Assembly (NCBI GenBank): GCA_964349045.1
Contig: CAYGFI010000067.1
Span: forward strand, 1 to 23,668
Length of the DNA stretch: 23,668 nt
Direction of reading: 5' to 3'
DNA from: JACJXF01 sp964349045
GTDB taxonomy: Bacteria; Bacteroidota; Bacteroidia; Bacteroidales; GCA-2748055
This document shows positions 14,534-23,668 of this stretch, one piece after another; the first letter of the stretch is position 1; each line of letters opens with the position of its first letter. Below the pieces are notes generated by a model. That model saw nothing but the letters and a program-made list of their open reading frames with translations, ran no database searches and was not told where the DNA came from. Both the position numbers and the translations under genes were made by a program.

Positions 14534-17500
14534 TTATATCCAACGCAAAAGGGGTAGCTCCTGACGGTGTGCGAGCAGTTTATGTTTCGGGAACATCCGG
14601 ATTCCAAAATCAAAAATCCCGGGTTGTGTTGGTGAAAATTCAATCTCATACCAGGCTTTAGAACCTTCTTTTTTGGTAAGTTTAAACTCTTTTATTTCCA
14701 GGATTTGTGGTTTGTTGCTTGCTGTTTCCAGTTCGGCGACGATCAGTTCAACACCTATCTCTTCTGCTCTCAATGCTTTCAGATCGAGAACCAGGGTTGA
14801 AAGATAATGATTTCCGAGGCAAACAACCTGGTTACTCATCTGCGGGTAAGTAATGGACACAATTTCGATATCATTCCACGAATTGAGAATCCTCTTCTTC
14901 CATGTGGCAATTATTGCGGCCATATCGTAATCTTTCTCACGCATTTTCAGGGTTCTCTTGTAAAGAGGTTCGTAATACTGATGGATATAATCTAACAATT
15001 GCCGGTTCATGGTAAATTCCGGACATACTTCAGTGATAGATTTCTGAATCATCGATACCCATGCTGTCGGAACGCCACGCGCATCGCGTTTGTAGAACGC
15101 GGGAGTGATTTCATTTTCAATCAGGGAATAGATAGTTTCAGCATCAAGCTGATCCTGGAAATTCTGATTCTCGTAAGCCTTTTCTTCATCCAATGCCCAG
15201 CCGGCGCCTTGTCTGTAACCCTCAGCCCACCAGCCGTCGAGTACGCTGAAGTGGAGGACTCCGTTCATCACTGCTTTTTCACCGCTGGTACCAGATGCTT
15301 CAAGTGGACGAGTTGGTGTGTTCATCCATATGTCAACTCCGTGCAGAAGTTTCTTTGCCAGCGTTATCTCATATCCCGGGAGAAAAAGTATCTTCCCGAC
15401 AAACTCGGGTTTACGGGAAATCTCAACAATCATTTTTATCAGGTCCGCTCCCATCTTGTCCTGCGGATGTGCCTTTCCGGCAAAGAATATCTGCACAGGC
15501 ATAAATGGGCTATTTACGATGGCGGCCAGACGCTTGATATCCATAAAAAGAAGATGTGCACGCTTATAGGTGGCAAACCTGCGGGCAAAACCGATAGTCA
15601 GTGTATTGGGATTAAGATTATCCTGAATATCGGCAATGGTTTTGGGATCTTCATAAGATTTCAGGGAATTCGACACAATTGCATCCTTAATGAAATCGAT
15701 AAGATCTTTTCTTTCATGATTCTTAATTTTCCAGATTTCTGCCTGGTCAACCTTGTTAATTTTTGCCCACACCGACCTGTCTTCCTGTTTTTTATAAAAC
15801 TCAGGATCGAGTTCTCTGTGATAAAGTTCTTTCCATCTTTTTGAAATCCATGTTGGGATATGCACCCCATTTGTGACATGACCAATAGGTATCTCTTCCA
15901 TAAGATATCCTGCCCACATATCGGCAAACATTTCGCGGCTTACTTTTCCGTGCAAACGCGAAACTCCGTTTACCTCCTGTGAGAGGTTTACTGCCAGGCA
16001 ACTCATAGAGAATTTCTCACTACCTGAATTGGGATGCATTTTACCGAGGTTCATCAACTGATTCCAGGTAATCTTCAGGCGGCTTGGATAATGCGCGATG
16101 TAAGCCCGCATAATATCTTCAGAGAAATAATCGTGCCCGGCCGGAACGGGTGTATGGGTAGTAAACAATGAAGATGATCTAACGATTTCCAACGCTTCCG
16201 GATAGGTGTGATTTTCGTTCTGAATATATTCCCGTAATCTTTCCAAACCAATAAATGCCGCATGGCCTTCATTACAGTGGTAAATCTCAGGATTCAGACC
16301 AAGGGCACGTAATGCTCTTATACCTCCAATACCGAGTAGAATTTCCTGTTTAAGCCTGTTTTCATTATTTCCTCCATATAACTGATGAGTTATCGAACGA
16401 TCCTGTTCCTGATTCTCATCAATGTCAGTATCAAGAAGATAGAGTTTTATCCTTCCTACATTAACCTGCCAGATGTTAGCAATTAAATCACGACCCGGCA
16501 AAACAATCCGGATTTTTTTAAACTCCCCGTTTTCTTCAAAAACCGGCTGAGCGGGTGTCTTGGAGAAAACCTGCTTTTCTGTAACCGACAATTGCTCACC
16601 TGCAACCGACATAAGTTGCTTAAAATAGCCGAACCGGTAAAGGAATCCTATTCCAATGATTTTGTAATTGTAATCGCTCGCCTCCTTAAGATAATCACCA
16701 GCCAGTAATCCCAAACCCCCCGAATATATTTTGAGCGAATCATGCAGACCGAACTCCATGCTAAAATAACCGACGGTAGGTCCATCCTTTGGCTTTTCGG
16801 CCATGTAGGAAGTTAACTGACTATGGACATTTTTGAGCCTTGAAAGGAATGAATCATCCTTCTCAAGTTTATCCAATTTATCAAAAGGAATTCTCTCTAA
16901 AAGGTCTACAGGGTTTTCAGCCGTTTCCTTCCATAGTTTCGGATCAATTGACTCAAAGAGCTCGATAGCATCCTGATTCCAGCACCACCAAAGATTTTTG
17001 CTGAGTTCCTCAAGAGGCTGGAGCTTTTCAGGCAGATTCTGCTGTACCAGTACCCGTTTCCAAATCGGGGTTACTCCGAGATTCACTTCCAGTTGCGGCA
17101 ATTGTTCGACCCTTTCATGTTCAACAAAAGTGTCAACTCGTTCCATTACTTTGGTAAGCGCTATATCAAAGGCCTGGTAGTAATTATCGATAAGATTTGA
17201 CCATAATGCAACCCTGGAAATTTCAAAAGCTTTGTCACGCGATTCTTTTACGGCTTTAGGGGAAAGGTTAAGCATTATCTTGATTGTCTGGCATATCCCA
17301 TCAACAACTTCCGCTTCATTAAAATCGTCTCTTTTAATTACAAAAATACCGTTTCCCGGATCTTTGAAAATATCAGTGACCCAAAGTCCGAAACCGGTAA
17401 GACTGGTAGTTATTGTGGGGATATGAAAGGCCAGACTTTCAAGCGGAGTATAACCCCAGGGTTCGTAGTAGGAAGGAAAAACCGTAAGATCAAACCCGAT

Positions 17501-18775
17501 AAGTAAGTCGTAGTATGCCATGTTAAATATCCCATCAGAGCCATTAAGGTATGAAGGAACGAAGATGATTTTAACACTGTCGCCATTCTGGTTATAAATG
17601 CCGGCAGCTTTAATTCTCCCGAGGATCGGGTCGCTTTCGGCATAATGAAGATTATGACTTAAATAATTTTCCCCGGCTATTTCATTTCCCTTTCCTTCAA
17701 GTTTTTCCAGAAGATCTTTTCGAGGGCCATAATGGTTCGCGGGTATTAGAATAAAAGCTAACAGCTTTCTTTTCAGGGAATTGCCCTGTTTAAGTTTTCC
17801 GAGAGAGTCAATGAACAGATCAATTCCTTTATTTCTAAACTCGTACCGGCCACTATTTGCAACCAGGAATGTATCATCGTCTAAATCTTCACCTAAAAGT
17901 GCACCTGCTACTTCCAGTATTTTTTTTCTTGCAGTTTTGCGTTTAGAGTTAAAACTTTCAGAATTGGGAACAAATCCGTCATCAAAACCATTCGGAGTTA
18001 ATATGTCTGCTTCTTTTTGAAGGAATTGTTCACATTCTTTAGCTGTCAGTTCGCTAACAGTAGTAAATGCATCAGCATAACGGGCAGAAATCTTCTCCAT
18101 AGATTGCTTGGAGGCTAAATTAAACTCGCTAGCTTTAACATCTCCATTATACTCCTTCATTTTACTGTACAGAGGGAGATTATTCCCGGCGATTGAACGG
18201 CCTACGACCGTAGCATGTGTTGTGAATACTTTTCCGGCCTGGGGCAGAACATCGCGAAGGTAAAGGAGTCCGGCTCCTGTCATCCATTCGTGGAAATGAG
18301 AAATAATTTTATCGCTGGGTGTAAGATGATATTTGCAATAGCTTTCAATTACTTTTCCGGCAGCATATCCAAACAGGCTGGCCTCGATATAATCCCATTG
18401 TCCCGAGATGGAATCAAGCTTATAAGTTTCCCAAAACTTGCTGAAAATCTCATCTTTTTTTTCAAAAAATGTCGTGAAGTCTACAAGAAAAACCATAGGT
18501 TTCCCTGTAATTTTCCAGCGGCCTACTCTTACGCGGAGACCCTCAGAAGCAGCATGCTGTCTCCATCCGGCCAGAAGTATCGTGTCTTCGTTAAATTCGG
18601 GGTGCTTGGCATCTTCTCTCCAGACATCCGGTCCGATCAATATATATTTGTCTGCAAACTCCCTAAGTAAAGTAATCGCTTTTGTTGAAATTACGGTATG
18701 TATACCCCCTACCTTATTACACACTTCCCAACTGACTTCAAAAATATAGTTTGTGCTTATTCTATCCTTGTTCAT
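14534..18775 (-). CDS. Fusion of GT3 glycogen synthase and GT35 alpha-glucan phosphorylase
   Basis: One 1413-residue chain carries two enzymes. Residues about 1-560 are a GT3, eukaryote-like glycogen synthase: FEVSWEVCNKVGGIHTV at 12-28, and FPSYYEPWGYTPLE with the catalytic pair E438 and E446 (E-x7-E). GT3 enzymes use UDP-glucose to extend alpha-1,4 glucan. Residues about 580-690 (LQPLEELSKNLWWCWNQDA) look like the DUF3417 segment that precedes short-form phosphorylases. Residues about 690-1390 are GT35 phosphorylase: FSMEFGLHDSLKIYSGGLG, HCNEGHAAF, and EASGTSGEKAVMNG with the pyridoxal-phosphate lysine at K1167. GT35 releases glucose-1-phosphate. Both active sites appear intact. The frame is continuous with no sign of a sequencing join. 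This is the last gene of the operon, 24 bp after the GH57 gene. Confidence 0.92.
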   Translation of the reverse strand: MNKDRISTNYIFEVSWEVCNKVGGIHTVISTKAITLLREFADKYILIGPDVWREDAKHPEFNEDTILLAGWRQHAASEGLRVRVGRWKITGKPMVFLVDFTTFFEKKDEIFSKFWETYKLDSISGQWDYIEASLFGYAAGKVIESYCKYHLTPSDKIISHFHEWMTGAGLLYLRDVLPQAGKVFTTHATVVGRSIAGNNLPLYSKMKEYNGDVKASEFNLASKQSMEKISARYADAFTTVSELTAKECEQFLQKEADILTPNGFDDGFVPNSESFNSKRKTARKKILEVAGALLGEDLDDDTFLVANSGRYEFRNKGIDLFIDSLGKLKQGNSLKRKLLAFILIPANHYGPRKDLLEKLEGKGNEIAGENYLSHNLHYAESDPILGRIKAAGIYNQNGDSVKIIFVPSYLNGSDGIFNMAYYDLLIGFDLTVFPSYYEPWGYTPLESLAFHIPTITTSLTGFGLWVTDIFKDPGNGIFVIKRDDFNEAEVVDGICQTIKIMLNLSPKAVKESRDKAFEISRVALWSNLIDNYYQAFDIALTKVMERVDTFVEHERVEQLPQLEVNLGVTPIWKRVLVQQNLPEKLQPLEELSKNLWWCWNQDAIELFESIDPKLWKETAENPVDLLERIPFDKLDKLEKDDSFLSRLKNVHSQLTSYMAEKPKDGPTVGYFSMEFGLHDSLKIYSGGLGLLAGDYLKEASDYNYKIIGIGFLYRFGYFKQLMSVAGEQLSVTEKQVFSKTPAQPVFEENGEFKKIRIVLPGRDLIANIWQVNVGRIKLYLLDTDIDENQEQDRSITHQLYGGNNENRLKQEILLGIGGIRALRALGLNPEIYHCNEGHAAFIGLERLREYIQNENHTYPEALEIVRSSSLFTTHTPVPAGHDYFSEDIMRAYIAHYPSRLKITWNQLMNLGKMHPNSGSEKFSMSCLAVNLSQEVNGVSRLHGKVSREMFADMWAGYLMEEIPIGHVTNGVHIPTWISKRWKELYHRELDPEFYKKQEDRSVWAKINKVDQAEIWKIKNHERKDLIDFIKDAIVSNSLKSYEDPKTIADIQDNLNPNTLTIGFARRFATYKRAHLLFMDIKRLAAIVNSPFMPVQIFFAGKAHPQDKMGADLIKMIVEISRKPEFVGKILFLPGYEITLAKKLLHGVDIWMNTPTRPLEASGTSGEKAVMNGVLHFSVLDGWWAEGYRQGAGWALDEEKAYENQNFQDQLDAETIYSLIENEITPAFYKRDARGVPTAWVSMIQKSITEVCPEFTMNRQLLDYIHQYYEPLYKRTLKMREKDYDMAAIIATWKKRILNSWNDIEIVSITYPQMSNQVVCLGNHYLSTLVLDLKALRAEEIGVELIVAELETASNKPQILEIKEFKLTKKEGSKAWYEIEFSPTQPGIFDFGIRMFPKHKLLAHRQELPLLRWI

Positions 18776-18799
18776 AATTATATCAGATCTTATTGGAAT

Positions 18800-20257
18800 T
18801 TATTTCTTGGTTGCCCTTTTCTTTGCAACTTTAGAAATTTCAGATTTTTTAGCTGCCGGAGCTTTCCTTACAATGACTTTTTTAGAAACAGATTTCTTTG
18901 TACTTCCTTCAACAATTTTAGCTTCAGATTGTGTCTTTTTTCTGACTTTTTTTCGTATCGGTTTTTTATCACTTTCAGATTTATTAAGCTGATTGGTATA
19001 CTGAATGATTAATTCTTCTTTCTCTTTTAGCAGTCTGCTTAAACGCATAACTTCCAGATCAGAATCTCCTGATATAACACCATTCAGCCGGATTTCAAAA
19101 TCACTAAGGATGTTCATGTAGTTAATAAAAGCCTCATAAGGGCTATTGTACGGATTAAAGTATGAATGTACCTCCCCATCGGAAAAGAATTTGGTACTCA
19201 TATAATAAAAATGATCGCTAATCTGGAAATTATCAAAATCCTTTTGAAGCTTAAGATCGTTAACTGAATTAACTTTATCCTGAAGTTCATAAAGTTTTCC
19301 AAAAGCCTGCTTTTGTAATTCGTTACCGAGCCAGGCGGTAAGATCTCTTTCCTCATCAGCCCAGGAAATTGGATGCGGAACATGAATCGCGGCTACCGGT
19401 TGAAGAGCATGGACCACCTCCGATGGAGTACTGAATTTAAACTTAGTGTATTTGAAAACCGCCGATGGAAAAGCTTTCAGGAACTCGAAAATTCCTGTAT
19501 CTGCCCATTGATGCTCTCCAAAAGTTTCATAATCCATAAACAGGTTTACGGTTTCCTCTTTTTTATCAATCGCTTTAAGCCATGAAACGTACTTTTCTGT
19601 TGTCAGAGGGTATTCAGCCCAGGATTTGTTAGAGAACCGGAAAGCAATATCGTCGCTAAGCTTGAAGTTTTTCAGTAAGACCTTAAGTCTATGATTTATA
19701 GCATTATAATAAAGGTAATTCGGGCTTTTCCAGCCAAGAATATGCTTTGCCCCTTCAGTAATCATGGCCTTAAAACCCATATCAGCCACCATTGCTCCGA
19801 TTTCATCTGAATAAATCAACTCAGTATTTCTGAAAACAACCGGTTCTGTTTTAAATAATTGAACTATTTTCTCTTTGTGCTTAAAAACCTGTTTTTCAAA
19901 TTCTTCACGGTTTGCAAGTGAAGCCAGACTATGAGAGTACGTTTCCGATAAAAATTCAACACATCCGGTTTTTGCCAGTTTTTTAAAACTGCTGATTACT
20001 TCCGGAGCATAAAGTTCGAACTGATCTATTGCAGTTCCGGAAATTGAAAAAGCAACTTTAAATTTTCCTTCATGTTTATTAATAAGCTCCAGCATAATTT
20101 TATTTGCAGGCAGGTAACATTTGTCCGCTACTTTGCGCATGATGCTTTCGTTCATGTAATCGTCATAATAGTAGTGCTCACTGCCAATATCGAAGAAGCG
20201 GTATCTCCGGAATCTGAAAGGCTGGTGGATCTGAAAGTATAAGCAAATTGTTCTCAT
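18800..20257 (-). CDS. GH57 alpha-amylase / glucanotransferase-like protein with basic tail
   Basis: Hydrolyses or rearranges alpha-1,4 glucan by the retaining GH57 mechanism; whether it is an amylase or a 4-alpha-glucanotransferase cannot be settled from sequence. The 485-residue product shows the five GH57 regions: HQPFRFR from H11, SGTAIDQF at 73-80, FRNTELIYSDE at 142-152 with nucleophile E146, FMDYETFGEHQW at 240-251 with acid/base D242, and IHVPHPISWADEERD at 291-305. A coiled-coil-like stretch (about 400-428) leads to a basic tail (430-485) rich in Lys, Arg, Ala, Ser and Val (KKPIRKKVRKK through KKRATKK), not usual for GH57. No signal peptide is seen, so it is probably cytoplasmic. It lies 29 bp after the GT4 gene. 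Confidence 0.9.
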   Translation of the reverse strand: MRTICLYFQIHQPFRFRRYRFFDIGSEHYYYDDYMNESIMRKVADKCYLPANKIMLELINKHEGKFKVAFSISGTAIDQFELYAPEVISSFKKLAKTGCVEFLSETYSHSLASLANREEFEKQVFKHKEKIVQLFKTEPVVFRNTELIYSDEIGAMVADMGFKAMITEGAKHILGWKSPNYLYYNAINHRLKVLLKNFKLSDDIAFRFSNKSWAEYPLTTEKYVSWLKAIDKKEETVNLFMDYETFGEHQWADTGIFEFLKAFPSAVFKYTKFKFSTPSEVVHALQPVAAIHVPHPISWADEERDLTAWLGNELQKQAFGKLYELQDKVNSVNDLKLQKDFDNFQISDHFYYMSTKFFSDGEVHSYFNPYNSPYEAFINYMNILSDFEIRLNGVISGDSDLEVMRLSRLLKEKEELIIQYTNQLNKSESDKKPIRKKVRKKTQSEAKIVEGSTKKSVSKKVIVRKAPAAKKSEISKVAKKRATKK

Positions 20258-20286
20258 AGTGCACAGTTTCTTTTACCGGGTTTATT

Positions 20287-21573
20287 TTACTTTATAACTG
20301 ATTGATAGACATCATTTACTTTAAGGGCTGAATTTTCCCATTTCATATTCTCAACCTCTTCTTTTCCGTATGTTTTAAACATATCAGAAAGTGCGCTGTA
20401 ATTTAATAATCCGTAAATAGCATCAGCCATCGCATCGATATCCCAGAAGTCAACTTTCATGGCATATTGTAAGACTTCGGATACTCCCGACTGATGCGAA
20501 ATAATTACAGGAACATTTGATTGCATTGCTTCCAATGGGGAAATGCCGAAGGGTTCTGAAACAGAAGGCATTACATATACATCGCTGATAGAGAACATGC
20601 GATAAACATCGTCCCCTTTGAGAAATCCTGTAAAATGGAACTTATTGGCAATCCGCAATGCAGCGGCCCGGATAATCATACGGTTCAGCAGTTCTCCGCT
20701 CCCGGCCATCACAAAGCGCACATTATCCATTTTTTGTAGTACTTTGTAGGCTGCTTCTACAAAATATTCAGGTCCTTTTTGCAAGGTCACCCTTCCCAGG
20801 AAAGTAACTATTTTATCATTAATATTACGTTTAAGCACAAGTTTTTCAGCTTCCTGCAAGGGTTCAACAGCATTATGAACTGTTATTACCTTGTCCGGAT
20901 CAATTCCATATTTTTCGATGATGGTGTTGCGGGTCAGATTAGAAACAGCAATTATTTTATCAGCATGCCTCATTCCTTTCATCTCAATATCAAAAACAGC
21001 TGGATTTACACTACCTCCACTTCGGTCGAAATCTGTTGCATGAACATGAATTACCAGTGGTTTACCTGAAACCCTTTTTGCTGCAATACCGGCTGGGAAG
21101 GTTAACCAGTCATGAGCATGGATTACATCAAAATCCCTTTCCTCAGCCAGAACAGAAGCTATGACAGCATAATCGGCTATTTCCTGATACAGATTTCCTC
21201 CATACTTTCCTGTAAATGTCAGTTTTCCTCTGAATTTTGTATAAATAAATGATCTGCCCTCATCTTTTGCCTCTTTTACTGCAGTAAAATATTCATCCGG
21301 ATCGGTATAGGGAATAATTTTCGAGTTTATTTCAACATATTCTATTTCCCTCAGAAAGGATTCATAATTAACAAGCTTTTTACCGATAACGATATCATTT
21401 GCCCCGATGATCCTCATCCGGCTCTGGTCTTCATCTCCATAAGCTTTTGGAACGACAAATTTAATTTTCATTCCAGGGATTTTGCTCATGCCTTTGGTAA
21501 GACCATAAGAAGCGGTTCCCAGACCGCCCGAGATATGAGGCGGAAACTCCCAACCGAACATTAGTACCTTCAT
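20287..21573 (-). CDS. GT4-family glycosyltransferase, glycogen-synthase-like
   Basis: A 428-residue retaining GT-B glycosyltransferase. The N-terminus MKVLMFGWEFPPHISGGLGT has the GGLG loop that contacts the donor phosphate in glucan synthases. IHAHDWLTFPAG (151-162), HVHATDFDRSGG (176-187), GRVTLQKGPEYF (260-271) and the catalytic E-x7-E (E340 in VSEPFGISPLE, then E348) follow in the usual order. Its place in the glucan operon, 14 bp after the debranching gene, suggests a second glucan-elongating, priming or maltose-phosphate-forming enzyme. The exact donor and acceptor are inference. It is not a canonical GT5 GlgA. Confidence 0.88.
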   Translation of the reverse strand: MKVLMFGWEFPPHISGGLGTASYGLTKGMSKIPGMKIKFVVPKAYGDEDQSRMRIIGANDIVIGKKLVNYESFLREIEYVEINSKIIPYTDPDEYFTAVKEAKDEGRSFIYTKFRGKLTFTGKYGGNLYQEIADYAVIASVLAEERDFDVIHAHDWLTFPAGIAAKRVSGKPLVIHVHATDFDRSGGSVNPAVFDIEMKGMRHADKIIAVSNLTRNTIIEKYGIDPDKVITVHNAVEPLQEAEKLVLKRNINDKIVTFLGRVTLQKGPEYFVEAAYKVLQKMDNVRFVMAGSGELLNRMIIRAAALRIANKFHFTGFLKGDDVYRMFSISDVYVMPSVSEPFGISPLEAMQSNVPVIISHQSGVSEVLQYAMKVDFWDIDAMADAIYGLLNYSALSDMFKTYGKEEVENMKWENSALKVNDVYQSVIK

Positions 21574-21587
21574 AGTCTTAACAAAGA

Positions 21588-23543
21588 TTAGTTAGTGGTT
21601 TCAGATTCCATTTTTTCTATCATTTCACCGATTCTTAGCACCGAAGCTACACTCCAGGCCTGTGAAATTGACCCCCTGGGAGTATGCGGCGGATCGCCAT
21701 CGTAAATTTCAGAAATTGATCCGATTCCATGTACCAGCATATCTTCTTCAAAACCATAGTAAAGTTGTTTTACCGTGTTTAATCCTCCTGCCTTATACAG
21801 ATTGAGATAAGCTTTAACATAATGTTCCAATAGCCATGGCCAGACAGTTCCCTGGTGATAGGCTGCACCGCGTTCATTCTGATTTCCTTCATAATACGGA
21901 TTATAATTTTCATCCTTGGGTGAAAGTGTGCGCAGTCCTTTTGGAGTAAGAAGATAACGCGAAACAATATCGATTATACTCTTTTTCATATCTCTGGTTA
22001 ATGGAGTATGTTCGAGAGCTGCCGCGATTACCTGGTTGGGTCTAACGCTAAAATCCTTAAAATCACCATCAACATAATCAGCCAGGTAACCCTTTTTCTC
22101 TTCCCAGAAAGTGGTGATAAAGGATTGCCCGATTTTTTCAGGTAAATCCTTCCATCTCTTAATAAACCTGGCATCTTTGGCCTTTCTTGCCCATACAAGA
22201 GACGCACAGACTGCATTGTACCATAATGCGTTAATTTCAACATCCATACCCATCCGGGGAGTAACCGGACCTGAGTCATTAACGGCGTCCATCCATGTTA
22301 AGGATTTCCCTTGCTGCCCGGCCCAAATTAATCCATTTTCAATCATCCGGATATTAAAAACCGTTCCATTTCGATAAGAATTCAGAATATCGTTAATCGG
22401 AATTTTATAAGTTTCCCAGATATCAAGTGAAGAATCGTACTTCTGATATTCCAGCAAAGACCAGAAGAACCATAAAGGTGCATCAACCGAATTGAATGCA
22501 GGATTAGCATTATCGCCCATGTTGGGGAAAAGGCCACTTTTCATCCTTTTGACCATAGTATCGATCACATCCCTGGCCTGTTTCAATTTCCCGGTGGTAA
22601 GGGTTAATCCCGGTAAAGAAATAAATGTATCGCGGCCCCAGGTTCCAAACCATGGAAAACCGGCGATTATTTCAGTACGGCCTTCAGTATATACCAAAAA
22701 CTGTTCCGCTGAATTTACAAGACAGGACTTAAAACTGTCTCTATCAATCCTTTTAGCCTTTTCCTTTTCGTATTTTTTTAAAAGTGATCCGGGCTCCTCA
22801 ATCAAAAAAGTACTTCCGGAGAAAATAATACTCTCTCCTTTTTGTATCGCACACTCAAAATACCCGGGTACAAAAAGATCTTCCTTGTAATCATATCCCC
22901 TGTTTTGCTCTTCCATGTACTCGATATTGAAATACCAATCCGGGCACGATATAAATTCAATTTCCTTGTTAAATTGCATATAGAGGGAAGGAAGTCCTTC
23001 ATATAACTTTGATACAATGCCGTTTTTCACGTTCTGGTATTTGGTATTGGCGTACATATTGGCTTTGCTCAGTGAATGCATATCCCGAAAAGCAAGGAAG
23101 GGTTTAAACTTTAAAAAAGTAGGAGAAGTTGCTTCCTCAAGGGTATAACGTATAAGTATCTGCTCCTCCTTTTCAACTAGAAGATAATCCTTCCTCAAAA
23201 CGACCCCGCCAACCCTGTATGTGGTAACTCCAACGCTTTCAGTTTCAAAATTTCGAATATATTTATGGCCTCTGGGTACGTAATGATCTCCCTGATATTT
23301 GTGAATACCCAGGTTAAACTCCTGATCATGCTGCATTATCGTAACATCAAGGGATGAAAGCAGTACATTTTTGTTCCCTGTCTTAGAATCAGGGCAAACC
23401 AGCATTCCATGATATTTTCTTGTATTACAGCCAACTATTGTGGTAGAAGAATACGAACCGGCACGATTCGATCTGACAAATTCCTTATTTAAAGAGTATT
23501 CAAGATTAATTAACTTGCTCTTATCGAATTGTAAATATCCCAT
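21588..23543 (-). CDS. Glycogen debranching enzyme (amylo-alpha-1,6-glucosidase type, GH133)
   Basis: Removes alpha-1,6-linked branch stubs from glycogen-type glucan. The 651-residue product has an N-terminal beta-rich domain (about 1-250; SNRAGSYSSTTIVGCNTRKYHGML) and an (alpha/alpha)6 barrel. Barrel landmarks are GFPWFGTWGRDTFISLPG near 295-312 (D305), GKSLTWMDA (D419), PRMGMDVEINALWYN (E436), HQGTVWPWLLEHY, and SEIYDGDPPHTPRGSISQAWSVAS near the end. It lacks the 4-alpha-glucanotransferase half of the eukaryotic enzyme; the GH57 protein in the operon could supply that activity. It is the first gene of the operon. The 125 bp upstream (23544-23668) are AT-rich and should hold the promoter, but no strong -33/-7 pair is evident. 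Confidence 0.93.
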   Translation of the reverse strand: MGYLQFDKSKLINLEYSLNKEFVRSNRAGSYSSTTIVGCNTRKYHGMLVCPDSKTGNKNVLLSSLDVTIMQHDQEFNLGIHKYQGDHYVPRGHKYIRNFETESVGVTTYRVGGVVLRKDYLLVEKEEQILIRYTLEEATSPTFLKFKPFLAFRDMHSLSKANMYANTKYQNVKNGIVSKLYEGLPSLYMQFNKEIEFISCPDWYFNIEYMEEQNRGYDYKEDLFVPGYFECAIQKGESIIFSGSTFLIEEPGSLLKKYEKEKAKRIDRDSFKSCLVNSAEQFLVYTEGRTEIIAGFPWFGTWGRDTFISLPGLTLTTGKLKQARDVIDTMVKRMKSGLFPNMGDNANPAFNSVDAPLWFFWSLLEYQKYDSSLDIWETYKIPINDILNSYRNGTVFNIRMIENGLIWAGQQGKSLTWMDAVNDSGPVTPRMGMDVEINALWYNAVCASLVWARKAKDARFIKRWKDLPEKIGQSFITTFWEEKKGYLADYVDGDFKDFSVRPNQVIAAALEHTPLTRDMKKSIIDIVSRYLLTPKGLRTLSPKDENYNPYYEGNQNERGAAYHQGTVWPWLLEHYVKAYLNLYKAGGLNTVKQLYYGFEEDMLVHGIGSISEIYDGDPPHTPRGSISQAWSVASVLRIGEMIEKMESETTN

Positions 23544-23668
23544 CTCAGATCCAGATTATATTTCTAAAAAATCAACTTCTTTACCGGTAGTTATATTTCA
23601 CTTGTGATACTTTCCCGGCAGAAAAACAAGTTATAATTTTACATTCAGTTATTCAATAACTTATAAAG

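Noticed and set aside
14999..15844. A 281-codon plus-strand frame inside the synthase-phosphorylase gene
   Set aside because: It lies antisense to well-conserved GT35 sequence, has no recognisable protein features, and is a shadow frame.

Overview
The window looks like a chromosomal segment from a member of the Bacteroidota, probably Bacteroidales/Marinilabiliales-like. This is inferred from protein character, from -7 promoter boxes matching the Bacteroidota consensus TAnnTTTG (upstream of rplU, greA, ribF and a lipoprotein gene), and from the scarcity of Shine-Dalgarno sequences. No rRNA, tRNA, CRISPR array or transposase was found.

Layout. (1) 1-2859, minus: a Type IIG-like restriction-modification protein cut by the window's left edge, carrying an in-frame palindromic DNA repeat. 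(2) 2860-3387: a gap with a 42-bp tandem repeat array and the rplU promoter. (3) 3388-7143, plus: rplU-rpmA with its own terminator, then serS, an EamA-family transporter and ruvC, closely packed. (4) 7210-8785, minus: greA-HIT, with a terminator-like hairpin in the greA leader, and upstream of it a membrane-anchored acidic protein with its own terminator. (5) 8866-9315, plus: a lipoprotein with a Rieske-like pattern whose usual histidine ligands are missing. (6) 9506-12122, minus: S-adenosylhomocysteinase and ribF, separated by inverted heptanucleotide repeats. (7) 12311-14530, plus: a 54-residue secreted peptide gene and a branching enzyme. (8) 14534-23543, minus: a four-gene alpha-glucan operon.

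The most coherent system is storage-glucan metabolism at 12.5-23.5 kb. The minus-strand operon runs debranching enzyme, GT4 glycosyltransferase, GH57 glucanotransferase/amylase, and a 1413-residue fusion of a eukaryote-like GT3 glycogen synthase to a GT35 alpha-glucan phosphorylase. The GH13 branching enzyme converges on it from the other side. The set covers elongation, branching, phosphorolysis, debranching and glucan remodelling. No glgC (ADP-glucose pyrophosphorylase) or GT5 glgA is present, which fits a UDP-glucose-type GT3 synthase. The operon's intrinsic terminator is written inside the 3' end of the branching-enzyme coding sequence, so the two convergent units need only 3 bp between stop codons.

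Functions are assigned by reading motifs and comparing with remembered families. No database search was run.
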